This document shows positions 34,426 to 43,213 of a stretch of DNA of 64,000 nt, piece after piece. A program made the position numbers and the translations under genes. The number at the start of each line of letters is the position of its first letter. Positions within the stretch are counted from its first letter, which is position 1. The notes under the pieces were generated by a model. That model saw nothing but the letters and a program-made list of their open reading frames with translations, was not told the DNA's origin and searched no databases. This DNA comes from Sulfuricaulis sp040901545 (GTDB taxonomy: Bacteria > Pseudomonadota > Gammaproteobacteria > Acidiferrobacterales > Sulfurifustaceae): positions 1 to 64,000 of the forward strand of contig NZ_JBBDYL010000005.1 in the NCBI RefSeq assembly GCF_040901545.1, given 5' to 3'.

Positions 34426-35360
34426 TCAGTAGTAGCCCCATTCATTGCGAAGAAATTTCGCCAGGCCGCGGTATTCCTGATTGCTGGCGGGTACAAACCG
34501 GTTACCGGCCTTGTAGGCCGCACGCAGCCCGGCGGTGGAAGCATCCGCCTCGGGGGCAAGCAGGGCCCGGACGATCTTGGTTTGATCGTCGGGCAACACG
34601 TGAGGTCCGGAGGAAACGGCCTGATTCGGCATGGCCATGGTTATGTAGATAATCCGGGTTAGATTCGCGCGGTCGAATTTTTTGAGATTGGGAAGCGGCA
34701 TGACCCCGCCGTCGCATTTACCGGCGATCACACCGTTATAGATCTGCTCCCACCCTTTGGTGTCGACGATCACCGGTTGACGGGCGGGGTTGTCAAACTG
34801 GCTCAACAACACCAACGCGCCGAGATCCGGTGGCGCGTGGGTGCAAAAAGTACGCCCCGCCATGTGCCTGACGTCGCGCGCCGCGGTCTGGTTGCTGACG
34901 AAGACGGCTAATTCGTTTTGCTCGGGAAGCTTGACGAGGATGGTGTAATTGAGATTTTCCACGCGGTAGCTGGCGAAGTGCGGATCGTCGAAAATGAGGT
35001 CGTAGCTGCCGTTGAGCATTTTCGTGCGATACAGCCCCCAGGTTTCCGGATGCTGGTACACGACCTTTTTCCCCAGCGCCTTGCTCAGAAACTCGGCGAT
35101 CGGCTGGTAGATTTTTTTACCTTCATCGGGTGTCTCGCGCGGCGGGGCGGTGAATATCAGCGCTACCGGTGTTTCAGGCAGACGCGCGGCCAGAGTGGTT
35201 GCGTTGCGGTTGTGGGCTCCGTAAATGCGGCTTTTTTGAAGGCGTTCGCGATCGACCGAATGGACGGCATTCTGGAGTCTGAGGAATCTGCCGCCAATAA
35301 TGACGTCGCATGAATGATGAGAACTGCCAGCAATACTCCCTGCGCGGTTTTCATTTTCAT
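34426..35360 (-). pseudogene. Second PhnD-like binding protein, frameshifted near the N-terminus
   Basis: The C-terminal 280 codons form a clear paralogue of the neighbouring PhnD-like protein (LIFTAPPRETPDEGKKIYQP, GSYDLIFDDPHFASYR, ASNQEYRGLAKFLRNEWGYY). The matching signal peptide (MKMKTAQGVLLAVLIIHATS, start 35360 or 35354) and FKKAAFTEPTTATQ lie in another frame. The shift between 35170 and 35215 is equivalent to loss of one base. The open frame upstream to 35463 has no signal peptide and is not the natural start. As written the protein would not be exported; either a recent mutation or a consensus error. The two genes look like a tandem duplication. Confidence 0.72.
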
Positions 35361-35642
35361 ATTCAGCGACGCTCCCTTTCCCGAAAACCCGAATCCCAAC
35401 CGCTGTTTTAATCGGCATGCGCGGACGCCGCGACGGACCCTGTTTCAAACCCCGGTTCATCATGATCCGCCGTATTTGTAAGGGGAAAGCCTAGCCAGCA
35501 ATTCCGGGGAATCCAGCCACACCGAAATTCGCTTGTCATGCAGACCGACGAGCGGCTGATTTGATTGCCCCGGCGGTGTACCAACCTGCCGGGAGAAACA
35601 CCGAAATATTCCGACCCAACCGGAGACGGTGCCGCCGGGATA

Positions 35643-37037
35643 TTACGCCAAACCGAGATCCTTGAGCTTGCGGGTGAGCGTATTGCGCCCCCACCCCAGT
35701 TTTTTTGCCGCGTCCAATTTGCGTCCGCCGCAATGCTTGAGGGCAGCCTCGATAAGGATGCGTTCAAAACTGTTATTGATGTCCTTGAAAATTTCTCCCT
35801 CACCGCGGGCGAGACGCTGTTCGACAATGCTCTTGAGCCGGCCTTCCCACTCGGACTCGCGGGTGATGTCACCGTCCATGGCCAGCAGTTCCTGAGGCAA
35901 ATCTTCCACGCGCACGGTCTGACCGGGCGCCATCACGGTCAGCCAGCGACAGGTATTTTCCAGTTGGCGCACGTTGCCCGGCCAGGGAAGGGCGCTCAGG
36001 TACTCCATCGCCTGCGGCGTCAGCTGTTTGGTTTCCACTCCCAGTTCGGCGGCGGATTTTTTCATGAAATGCAGCGCGAGTTCCGGAATATCCTCGCGGC
36101 GCTCGCGTATCGCGGGCAAATGGATGCGGATCACATTTAAGCGGTGAAACAGGTCCTCGCGGAATCGCCCGTCTTTCACGCGATTTTCCAGATTCTGGTT
36201 GGTGGCAGCGATGATGCGAACATTGGTTTCCACCTGATCGTGTCCTCCCACCCGGTAGAATTTTCCGTCCTGGAGCACGCGCAACAAACGGGTTTGCAGT
36301 CCCGGTGGCATATCGCCGATTTCGTCCAGAAACAAAGTCCCCCCGTTGGCTTGCTCAAAGCGACCCTGGCGCAGCTGCGTGGCGCCGGTAAAGGCGCCTT
36401 TTTCATGGCCGAAGAGCTCGGATTCAAGCAGCTCGCCCGGGATCGCCGCGATATTGATGGCAATAAAAGATTTCTCCGAGCGCGGACTGTGATTGTGCAA
36501 CGCGCGCGCGACCAGTTCCTTGCCGGTTCCGGATTCACCGTTGATCAGTACACTGAGGTGCGACCCGGACAGCCGCCCGATCGCGCGGAAGACCTCCTGC
36601 ATCGAAGCCGCTGAACCGATGATTTCAGGGGTTTGTTCGCCGACTGGCGCCGCCGATTTTTGCCGGCGGCGATGCTCGATGGCGCGGCGGGTGAGTCGCA
36701 CCGCTTCGTCCACGTCAAACGGTTTGGGCAGATATTCGAACGCGCCGCCGCGGTAGGATGCCACCGCGCTTTCCAGGTCGGTGTGCGCGGTGATGATGAT
36801 GACCGGGATTTCCGGCGCCTTGGCGTGCACGATCTTGAGCACTTCCAGCCCGCCCACCCCCGGCATGCGGATGTCGGAAATGACCACGTCCGGGCGTTGC
36901 CGTTCGAGCAGCTCGTCGATTTCATTCGCGGAGTCGAAACTCCTGACGTTCATATCAGCCTGGCCGAGGGCTTTTTCCAGGACCCAGCGGATCGAACGAT
37001 CGTCGTCAATGACCCACACGATGTCCTGCCTAGCCAT
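35643..37037 (-). CDS. ntrC: Nitrogen regulation response regulator NtrC
   Basis: A 464-aa NtrC (NR-I). Receiver domain with IDDDRSIRWVLEKAL and phospho-acceptor D55 in VVISDIRMPGVGG, AAA+ domain with GESGTGKELVARALHNHSPR-type Walker A, the sigma-54 loop GAFTGA and Walker B FLDEIGDMP, and a C-terminal Fis helix-turn-helix (LDAAKKLGWGRNTLTRKLKD). The segment IRWVLEKAL and the tail GWGRNTLTRKLK identify true NtrC among NtrC-like proteins. Its start overlaps ntrB by 8 bp. It should activate glnA from the inverted sites at 39857-39904. Confidence 0.96.
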   Translation of the reverse strand: MARQDIVWVIDDDRSIRWVLEKALGQADMNVRSFDSANEIDELLERQRPDVVISDIRMPGVGGLEVLKIVHAKAPEIPVIIITAHTDLESAVASYRGGAFEYLPKPFDVDEAVRLTRRAIEHRRRQKSAAPVGEQTPEIIGSAASMQEVFRAIGRLSGSHLSVLINGESGTGKELVARALHNHSPRSEKSFIAINIAAIPGELLESELFGHEKGAFTGATQLRQGRFEQANGGTLFLDEIGDMPPGLQTRLLRVLQDGKFYRVGGHDQVETNVRIIAATNQNLENRVKDGRFREDLFHRLNVIRIHLPAIRERREDIPELALHFMKKSAAELGVETKQLTPQAMEYLSALPWPGNVRQLENTCRWLTVMAPGQTVRVEDLPQELLAMDGDITRESEWEGRLKSIVEQRLARGEGEIFKDINNSFERILIEAALKHCGGRKLDAAKKLGWGRNTLTRKLKDLGLA

Positions 37038-38139
37038 GATTTTTCACCAGGGGGAGATAAATGCTGAATACGGTTTGTCCCGGTCGGCTGCGGCATTCAA
37101 TCAGCCCGCCGTGTTTGGCGATGACATCCTGCGCGATGGACAGACCGAGGCCGGTACCGCCGGGTTTGGACGTGACCATCGGATAAAAAATTTGGTCCTG
37201 CAACGATTCCGGTATACCGGGACCGGTATCCTCGATATCGGCACGCAATACGAGACGATGGCATTTCTGGCCGATGGTGAAACTGCGCTCGACACCCGTG
37301 CGCAAGCGGATAAGTCCCTTGTGCTGCATCGCCTCGACCGAGTTGCGCACCATGTTGAGCACCGCCTGCGTCAGCAGTTCCGGCTCGCCATCGAAATCCG
37401 GAAGGCTGGGATCGTACTGGCATTCGATGTCAAGTCCGACGGGGACTTCCACCAGGATCAGCTTGCGGACGTGTTCCAGAATTTCATGGATGTTAACCGG
37501 TTTTAATTTCAGCGGCTGGTGCGGTCCCATCATGCGGTCCACCAGATTACGCAATCGATCCGCCTCGTGAATGATGATGCGGGTGTATTCCCGCAGCGCC
37601 TTGTCGGGGAGTTCGCGTTGCAAAAGCTGGGCGGCACCGCGCAATCCACCGAGCGGATTTTTGATCTCGTGCGCCAGCCCGCGCATCACGGCGCGGTTTG
37701 CCGCCTGCCGGTCAAGCATGTTTTCCTCGCGTGCGAGGCGCAGCAGACGGTCGACCTGCGTGAGCTCCACCAGCAGTGACACCGCTTCGCTGCCGCTGTC
37801 GACAAGCGGTGACACGGTGCTATCCACCGTGATGGTTCTCTCTCCCGGCAGTTTCAGCCGTACCCCGCGCGCGGTCAGAGGTTGCCGGCCGGCCAGCGTT
37901 TGACGGAGGTTCGCTACCAAACGGCGGGAATGCGGCAATAACTCGGCGATATGGCGCCCGATGATTTTCTTCGCGCTGACTTCAAACAGCATTTCGCCCG
38001 CGGGATTGATGCTGGTGAGCCGCAAGTCGGCATCGAACGTCAGCACCGCCGTGGTCAGATTTTCCAGTATGTGCGGAGGCAGTCCGGTGGACATGGGTAA
38101 GCTTCGATGGCGGCTATGATCGGAAAGCGCATGCGTCAC
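37030..38139 (-). CDS. ntrB: Nitrogen regulation histidine kinase NtrB
   Basis: A 369-aa cytoplasmic kinase/phosphatase acting on NtrC and controlled by PII. A PAS domain (about 20-120: LTTAVLTFDADLRLTSINPA) precedes the H box MRGLAHEIKNPLGGLRGAAQ, an N box LNMVRNSVEAM, G1 IEDTGPGIP and the GGTGLGLSIAQDV lid. No membrane segment, as expected. The frame starts at ATG 38139; ATG 38094 (MSTGLPPHIL) is a reasonable alternative. The NtrC-site palindrome at 38201 lies 60 bp upstream, consistent with autoregulation of the ntrBC pair. Confidence 0.94.
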   Translation of the reverse strand: MTHALSDHSRHRSLPMSTGLPPHILENLTTAVLTFDADLRLTSINPAGEMLFEVSAKKIIGRHIAELLPHSRRLVANLRQTLAGRQPLTARGVRLKLPGERTITVDSTVSPLVDSGSEAVSLLVELTQVDRLLRLAREENMLDRQAANRAVMRGLAHEIKNPLGGLRGAAQLLQRELPDKALREYTRIIIHEADRLRNLVDRMMGPHQPLKLKPVNIHEILEHVRKLILVEVPVGLDIECQYDPSLPDFDGEPELLTQAVLNMVRNSVEAMQHKGLIRLRTGVERSFTIGQKCHRLVLRADIEDTGPGIPESLQDQIFYPMVTSKPGGTGLGLSIAQDVIAKHGGLIECRSRPGQTVFSIYLPLVKNHG

Positions 38140-38200
38140 GTCGATCAGTTTTCCTTATGAATAAATGGGTTATAAAGATACTCCGTGTATCATTCTATCA

Positions 38201-38217
38201 TGCACCATTTTGGTGCA
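38201..38217. promoter_or_regulatory. NtrC-binding site upstream of ntrB
   Basis: TGCACCATTTTGGTGCA matches the NtrC consensus TGCACC-N5-GGTGCA perfectly. It lies between the glnA terminator and ntrB, as in enteric glnA-glnLG, where it mediates autogenous control. Confidence 0.85.
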
Positions 38218-38241
38218 TTAATCGACTCAACACAATCCTTT

Positions 38242-38272
38242 GAAAACGAACGCCCCCAGGAGGGGGCGTTCG
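38242..38272 (-). terminator. Terminator of glnA
   Basis: An 11-bp perfect stem cgaacgccccc / gggggcgttcg with a 4-base loop, followed on the minus strand by gtttt. It separates glnA from ntrBC so that the latter needs its own or readthrough transcription. Confidence 0.88.
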
Positions 38273-38299
38273 TGGATGATGCAACGACCTGGCGTCCCT

Positions 38300-39712
38300 T
38301 TAAACGCTGTAATACATGTCGAACTCGATCGGGTGGGTCGTCATGCGCAAGCGCGTGACATCGCTCATCTTAAGTCCGATGTAGGCATCGATCACGTCGT
38401 CGGTGAACACGCCCCCGGCCTTGAGGAAGGCGCGATCCTTGTTAAGTGCTTCCAGCGCCATGTCCAGCGCGTGGCACACGGTCGGAATCTTCTTTTCCTC
38501 TTCCGGCGGCAGGTCGTAGAGATCCTTGTCCATGGCTTCACCCGGATGGATTTTATTCTGGATGCCATCGAGACCCGCCATCATCATGGAGGCAAATGTG
38601 AAATACGGATTGCCGGCGGAGTCCGGAAAGCGTACCTCGATGCGCCGACCTTTCGGATTCGAGACGTACGGAATACGGATCGAGGCGGAACGATTGCGTG
38701 CCGAATAGGCAAGCAAGGTCGGTGCCTCGAAGCCCGGCACCAGACGCTTGTAGCTGTTGGTGGTCGAATTGCAGAACGCATTCAAGGCACGGGCGTGCTT
38801 GATGATTCCGCCGATGTAAAAGAGTGCTGTCTGCGACAGCCCGCCGTATTCGTTTCCGCTGAACAGGGGCTTGCCGTCTTTCGCGAGCGACTGGTGCACG
38901 TGCATGCCGGAACCGTTGTCGCCGACGATTGGCTTGGGCATGAAGGTCGCGGTTTTGCCGTAGCTGTGGGCCACGTTGTGCACGCAGTATTTGTAGATTT
39001 GCAGCTCGTCGGCCTTCTTCACGAGGGTATTGAACAGCATGCCGATCTCGTTCTGACCGGCGGTCGCCACTTCATGATGATGGGTTTCGATCTTGACGCC
39101 CATCTCTTCCATCGCCAGACACATTGCCGAGCGGATGTCCTGCTGTGAATCCACGGGGGGGACCGGGAAGTAACCGCCTTTGATATTCGGCCGGTGCCCG
39201 AGGTTGCCGCCTTCATAGACCTTTTCCGTGTTCCAGGACGCTTCTTCGGAATCGATCTTGACGAACGAGCCGCTCATGTCGGCGCCCCAGCGCACGTCAT
39301 CGAGAATGAAGAACTCGGCCTCGGGCCCGAAGTAGGCGGTGTCGGCAATGCCGGTACTCTTGAGATACGCCTCGGCGCGCTTGGCAAGCGACCGCGGGTC
39401 GCGCTCGTAACCCTGCATGGTGTTGGGCTCGATGACATCGCAACGCAGGATCAGGGTCGGCTCTTCCATGAATGGGTCGAGGACCGCTGTGTCGGCTTCC
39501 GGCATCAAAATCATGTCGGACTCCTGGATGCCTTTCCAGCCGGAGATCGAGGAGCCATCGAACATTTTTCCGTGCTCGAACGTATCCGCCTCGATGGTAC
39601 TGGCCGGCACGGAAACGTGTTGTTCCTTGCCCTTGGTGTCGGTAAAGCGAAAGTCGATGAACTTGACCTTCTTGTCTTTGATCATTTTGAGAACGTCTGC
39701 ACCGGGCGACAT
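38300..39712 (-). CDS. glnA: Glutamine synthetase type I
   Basis: A 470-aa GSI, making glutamine from glutamate, ammonia and ATP as a cytoplasmic dodecamer. Blocks in order: FDGSSISGWKGIQESDM, the metal-site FILDDVRWG and GGYFPVPPVDS, the ATP/Glu-site NGSGMHVHQSL, and the adenylylation loop DLYDLPPEEEKKIP with its Tyr, so GlnE-type covalent control is expected. Length equals the enteric enzyme. A very strong ribosome site (GAGGAGG) precedes the ATG. Upstream are a sigma-54 promoter and two NtrC sites, placing it under nitrogen control. Confidence 0.97.
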   Translation of the reverse strand: MSPGADVLKMIKDKKVKFIDFRFTDTKGKEQHVSVPASTIEADTFEHGKMFDGSSISGWKGIQESDMILMPEADTAVLDPFMEEPTLILRCDVIEPNTMQGYERDPRSLAKRAEAYLKSTGIADTAYFGPEAEFFILDDVRWGADMSGSFVKIDSEEASWNTEKVYEGGNLGHRPNIKGGYFPVPPVDSQQDIRSAMCLAMEEMGVKIETHHHEVATAGQNEIGMLFNTLVKKADELQIYKYCVHNVAHSYGKTATFMPKPIVGDNGSGMHVHQSLAKDGKPLFSGNEYGGLSQTALFYIGGIIKHARALNAFCNSTTNSYKRLVPGFEAPTLLAYSARNRSASIRIPYVSNPKGRRIEVRFPDSAGNPYFTFASMMMAGLDGIQNKIHPGEAMDKDLYDLPPEEEKKIPTVCHALDMALEALNKDRAFLKAGGVFTDDVIDAYIGLKMSDVTRLRMTTHPIEFDMYYSV

Positions 39713-39778
39713 CAGAATTCCTCCTCGGAAATGGTAGTGTTAGCCGTTAATGACAGCTGGAAATTGAGTGCGTATTTT

Positions 39779-39794
39779 TGCATGAAACATGCCA
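39779..39794 (-). promoter_or_regulatory. Sigma-54 promoter of glnA
   Basis: On the minus strand TGGCATGTTTCATGCA fits the -24/-12 consensus (TGGCAC-N5-TTGCA) with GG and GC exactly 12 bp apart. The transcription start would be near 39767, about 55 bp before the glnA ATG. It can be driven by NtrC bound further upstream. Confidence 0.8.
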
Positions 39795-39856
39795 TGCATA
39801 AAGTGACGTAAATTCATATAGTTAGTATGAAAGAGCGGATAAAATAGCAGCGCATT

Positions 39857-39904
39857 TGCACTATTACGGTGCATGAATTTTCTATTATGCACCGTAATAG
39901 TGCA
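39857..39904. promoter_or_regulatory. Two NtrC sites in exact inverted arrangement
   Basis: TGCACTATTACGGTGCA (39857-39873) and TGCACCGTAATAGTGCA (39888-39904) are exact reverse complements, each one base off the ideal NtrC palindrome, centres 31 bp apart (three helical turns). They lie about 90-137 bp upstream of the predicted glnA start, a typical enhancer position, and also abut the stop of the CDF gene. Confidence 0.82.
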
Positions 39905-41074
39905 TTAATGAAACTTTAATTCCACCCGGCCAATGTCTTGGTCTGCCTGGCTGGCTTCGGCGAATCGCCGCGCAAGATCCTGCGCTCCCGTGGCATCGGC
40001 GACAGCAGTCAGCGGGAGCAGCAGTTCAATGTCGATGCGTCCCTTCAGATAATGCAGCGTCGTTTGCTCTATCTGGCGCGCTTCAGGGATGTGAGCGAAA
40101 TATTTTTTTAGCCGCCGCTCCACTTCCTGTCGTGTCGGCAGGTCAAGACAGCTCGCGTCATCGATATCCTCTTCGGTATCGATGTGTACCATGACATCGG
40201 CCATCGGCGCGATTTCCTCGATCAACCGCGCACGCACCGTTTCGCCGATCTGATGGCCTTCCGAGACGCTCAGGTGATCATCCACGATGATGTGCACGTC
40301 GGCAAGGGCCTTTTCACCCACGCGCCGGGTACGCAACAGGTGCAGGGCCTTTACGCCACTGATGGAAAGAATGACCCGGCGGATGGATTCGAGTTGATCG
40401 GGGGCAAGCCCGGTGTCCACCAATTCACGCAGTGCTAGCCAGGCGAGTTCCCCGCCGACCTTGATCACCATGAGCGCCACCACGATCGCGGCAACCGAAT
40501 CCAGAAAGCCAAACCCGAGCAGGCTGCCGCCGATGCCGGCCGCGACGATGAGCGAAGACAGGGCGTCGGACCGGTGATGCCAGGCATTGGCCCGCAGCAT
40601 GTTTGAGTCGAATCGTTTGGCGGTCAGCATGGTGTAACGGTAAAGCCCTTCCTTGGCGGCGAGTGTCGTCATGGCGACCCAAAACGTCACCGCCGCGGGA
40701 ATGACGAAGGTCTGGGCCGTAGTCAGGCGAATTCCGGCGTTAATGGCAATGCCGGCCCCGACCACAATCAGCATGATTCCGAGAAGCAGGGTGACGGCGG
40801 TTTCGAAACGGGCGTGTCCGTAAGGGTGTTCCGCATCTGCGTCCTTGCGCCCGTGTTTCAGCGCGAACAGCACCATGAAATCGGTAATAACATCGGACAG
40901 CGTGTGCATGCCGTCGGCCACCAGCGCCTGGGAATTCCCCACGAGGCCGATAATGACCTGGGACACGGCAAGCACCAGGTTCCAAAGCACGCTGACAAGC
41001 GTCACCCGGCGGCTGGCGGCATAACGTTCGGTGCTCGTGGTGTCGATATCGCTATGTGACCGGGCGTTGCTCAT
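39905..41074 (-). CDS. Cation diffusion facilitator (CDF) metal exporter
   Basis: A 389-aa CDF protein exporting a divalent metal (Zn, Fe, Mn or Co) in exchange for protons at the inner membrane. Six helices occupy about residues 20-220. The metal site is seen in VADGMHTLSDVITDF (helix 2) and WHHRSDALSSL (helix 5). A soluble domain of about 165 aa follows, longer than in FieF, with a second CDF-dimer-like repeat (LHLLRTRRVGEKALADVHII). Start 41074 is chosen for the GGAGG just upstream; a longer frame exists. Its stop lies at the edge of the glnA NtrC sites. Confidence 0.87.
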   Translation of the reverse strand: MSNARSHSDIDTTSTERYAASRRVTLVSVLWNLVLAVSQVIIGLVGNSQALVADGMHTLSDVITDFMVLFALKHGRKDADAEHPYGHARFETAVTLLLGIMLIVVGAGIAINAGIRLTTAQTFVIPAAVTFWVAMTTLAAKEGLYRYTMLTAKRFDSNMLRANAWHHRSDALSSLIVAAGIGGSLLGFGFLDSVAAIVVALMVIKVGGELAWLALRELVDTGLAPDQLESIRRVILSISGVKALHLLRTRRVGEKALADVHIIVDDHLSVSEGHQIGETVRARLIEEIAPMADVMVHIDTEEDIDDASCLDLPTRQEVERRLKKYFAHIPEARQIEQTTLHYLKGRIDIELLLPLTAVADATGAQDLARRFAEASQADQDIGRVELKFH

Positions 41075-41084
41075 GCCGCCGCCT

Positions 41085-41348
41085 CCGACAGGTCGCGCAA
41101 ATTTGATATATCGTATTGTCGGCGGCCGGCGGCAATTCGCCGGTCGCATCCCCGCGTTTTGCGCGGGGGGCGCCCCGGAGCGTCGCCCGAGGGACCCGCG
41201 TAGCGGGATCGGCCAGCACAGGCGACGCCAACGACCGCAGGGAGCGCGCCTTCATCCCGCCTCGGGGTCGCATCCCCACGGCGTGGGGCTCCGGCTCCGC
41301 CCCCGGCGGTCGTCCGGCACCGCGCTGCGCGGTCGCCATCTCCGCGGC
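41085..41348. other. GC-rich intergenic segment with many short hairpins, no gene seen
   Basis: About 265 bp between the CDF gene and tusA with several GC palindromes (cccgcgttttgcgcggg at 41151, ccccacggcgtgggg at 41274, ccgcgctgcgcgg near 41321) and repeated gatgcgacc-like pieces. Reading frames on both strands are Arg/Gly/Ala-rich without any family. It looks like a dispersed non-coding repeat element. Confidence 0.5.
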
Positions 41349-41579
41349 TCATGCCGCTCTCACGCGGAGTGTTAACGTAATCTCACCCTCATTTTTCGAG
41401 ACCGAGAGCATCTCGTGACCGTGTATCCGGCACCAGGCGGGTATGTCTTGCAGTGTTCCGGGGTCGGTAGCCCGCACCTCCAAGACATCCCCCGGGCCGA
41501 GCTCGGCAACCCGGTTTTGCGTCCGGATCACGGGCATCGGGCACAGCAAGTTCCGCGCGTCCAGCACAAAATGGCTCAC
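41349..41579 (-). CDS. tusA: TusA-family sulfur carrier protein
   Basis: A 76-aa TusA/SirA-type protein. The active-site motif NLLCPMPVIRTQ carries the single sulfur-accepting Cys, followed by GDVLEVRATDPGTLQDIPAW and GHEMLSV, the classic fold. It relays persulfide sulfur for tRNA thiolation or, in sulfur oxidisers, for dissimilatory sulfur oxidation. The start is GTG 41579, which overlaps the TGA of the upstream PP-loop gene (GTGA); GTG 41588 is also possible. Coupled translation with that tRNA-thiolase-like protein suggests that TusA is its sulfur donor (inference). Confidence 0.9.
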   Translation of the reverse strand: MSHFVLDARNLLCPMPVIRTQNRVAELGPGDVLEVRATDPGTLQDIPAWCRIHGHEMLSVSKNEGEITLTLRVRAA

Positions 41580-42676
41580 AAGTACCACTCGGCAGGCACG
41601 TCGCTGGCAGCGAGCGGGGCCACATGCAGCACGCGGCTATGCCCCGCGGTGTCGGTCACGGTGAGGGTCACCGATGTGGCATCACGACCCCGGCCGAAGC
41701 GTGCGGTCAGTCGCGCCGCCAGCTCCAGATCAGTCTCGGTCACGGTCCCTTCGATCAGGACCAGCGGGCCTTCGTGACTCGTGGCATAGAGATGCATGAA
41801 GTTTTTCCGGTACCCGTTCAGAAAATTATTCTCGCCCTCGTCGCGGCCGACGATCAGCTTGAAATGCGGCCGCGGACGCAGGTGGCGGCCGACCTTGAGC
41901 AGCATGATGTCGTCGAATTCGTACTGTTTGGTGCCGCGCGCGGCCCACAGGTCCGCCAGCTTGCGTGAATACTGCTCATTGGTGAGAAAGCAGCAGCCGC
42001 CCGCGGGTTGGGCATAATCCGAGAAACCGTATTGCTTTGCCAGCGCCATTTGCGGTTTGCGGCTGCGGCCGTTGAAATCGAGCAGCTTGCTGCGGTCCAC
42101 CCAGCCTGCACGTTCCGGCAACGTTTCCGGCAGCAGCTTGGCGCACAGCGGCCGCAGCAACCGGTCGAACGCGCCGGACTCGCGCGCCACCACCGGCATG
42201 GTGTCCCTGCGCTGCGACATCGGGCGCTGGCCCAGTACCTCGCCGGTAATAATGAAATCAAAATCGTTCCGTTCCATCCATTCACGCGCCTTGCGCACCA
42301 TGAATCCCTTGCAGTCGAGACAGGGATTGAGATTGGCGCCATAACCGTGTTTGGGATTGATGACAACTTCCTTGTATTCCTCGATGACTTCGATGATGTG
42401 CAGCTTGATGCCGAGCTGTTCCGCCGTCCACAGGGCGTTGTTGCGCTTTGGCTTGGCTTGCGCTTGACGGCGAATCGCGTGCGTATGCCCTTCCACGCAA
42501 AAGCCGGTATAAAAGTTGATCCCCTCAACGTGGATATTTTGGTCCAGCATGACTCGGGCCGCGAGCATGGAATCAAGCCCGCCCGAAATCAGCGCAACCG
42601 CTTTGCGCGGTTCTCCCGAAGTCGGAGACACGGGTGAATGATCGAGCTTGGTTGTCGGTGCAGGTCGGATTGTCAT
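41576..42676 (-). CDS. PP-loop ATPase, tRNA thiolation type (ThiI/MnmA-like) with C-terminal NFACT-R-like region
   Basis: A 366-aa protein. The N-terminal PP-loop AVALISGGLDSMLAARVML binds ATP for adenylation of a nucleobase or acceptor. Two CxxC-type features, NPCLDCKGFM and GGCCFLTNEQ, may hold sulfur or an iron-sulfur cluster. The C-terminal third (HFKLIVGRDEGENNFLNGYR) resembles the NFACT-R (DUF814) RNA-binding domain. Proteins of this layout are often labelled tRNA 2-thiouridylase-like; the exact modified base is unknown. Start ATG 42676 is preferred to a longer frame (42736). The gene overlaps tusA by four bases. Confidence 0.8.
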   Translation of the reverse strand: MTIRPAPTTKLDHSPVSPTSGEPRKAVALISGGLDSMLAARVMLDQNIHVEGINFYTGFCVEGHTHAIRRQAQAKPKRNNALWTAEQLGIKLHIIEVIEEYKEVVINPKHGYGANLNPCLDCKGFMVRKAREWMERNDFDFIITGEVLGQRPMSQRRDTMPVVARESGAFDRLLRPLCAKLLPETLPERAGWVDRSKLLDFNGRSRKPQMALAKQYGFSDYAQPAGGCCFLTNEQYSRKLADLWAARGTKQYEFDDIMLLKVGRHLRPRPHFKLIVGRDEGENNFLNGYRKNFMHLYATSHEGPLVLIEGTVTETDLELAARLTARFGRGRDATSVTLTVTDTAGHSRVLHVAPLAASDVPAEWYL

Positions 42677-43213
42677 GAAAACACCGTTACTAAAACTGGC
42701 TGAAGAAATACTAGCGCAATTGACGGCATCCGGCACGCCGGTGGATTATCGCGGGCGATCCGGGGTTGCTCGTGTGATGTGCTACGGCCGCGCGCGTAAT
42801 CAATGAATACCGGGATAAGAAAAATGTACGATGCAGAAATCTGAATCGAATGGCCCAACGCGGGTCCGGATGCAATCGCGGCTGTCAGGCGGCTTCGAGA
42901 TAACCGGGGCCCACAAAAAAGGGCCCTTGCGGGCCCATTTTATTGTTATGCCGGTCTTCATAGGGACCGGGTTCTTCCCCCGTGGTGACTCAGGCGTTAC
43001 CCAGAAACGCGCAAACAATAACGAATCGCATCCACTCTGTCCATCTTAATCTCTGCCACGGCGGTCCCCCCTTTGATTGTTTTATGGGCCCTGGAAACGT
43101 TGGCGTTTTCCGTGACAGGCGTGCCGCGGTCCAGGCTATACGGTCCGGACAGCTTCCATGGCAGTGCTAAAATTGAGATTCCACGGCGGTCATCGGTGAG
43201 TTTACGGATACAG
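42677..43213. other. Gene-poor interval before mtgA
   Basis: No convincing ordinary gene lies here. A 43-codon frame on the + strand (42675-42806) and several minus-strand frames are short and unrecognised. A two-way terminator sits at 42915-42942. On the minus strand AAAGGGGGG precedes a GTG opening a 20-codon frame (MAEIKMDRVDAIRYCLRVSG, about 43063-43001), upstream of that terminator. Whether this is a leader, a small RNA or nothing cannot be decided by eye. Confidence 0.4.
42915..42942. terminator. Terminator hairpin gggccc-ttgc-gggccc
   Basis: The stem gggccc (42921-42926) / gggccc (42931-42936) has AAAAAA on its left (T6 on the minus strand) and ATTTTATT on its right, so it can act in both directions, most strongly on the minus strand. 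Confidence 0.75.

Noticed and set aside
42675..42806. 43-codon + strand frame beginning MKTPLLKLAEEILAQL
   Set aside because: Protein-like start, but it overlaps the start of the divergent PP-loop gene, has no ribosome site and no recognised family.
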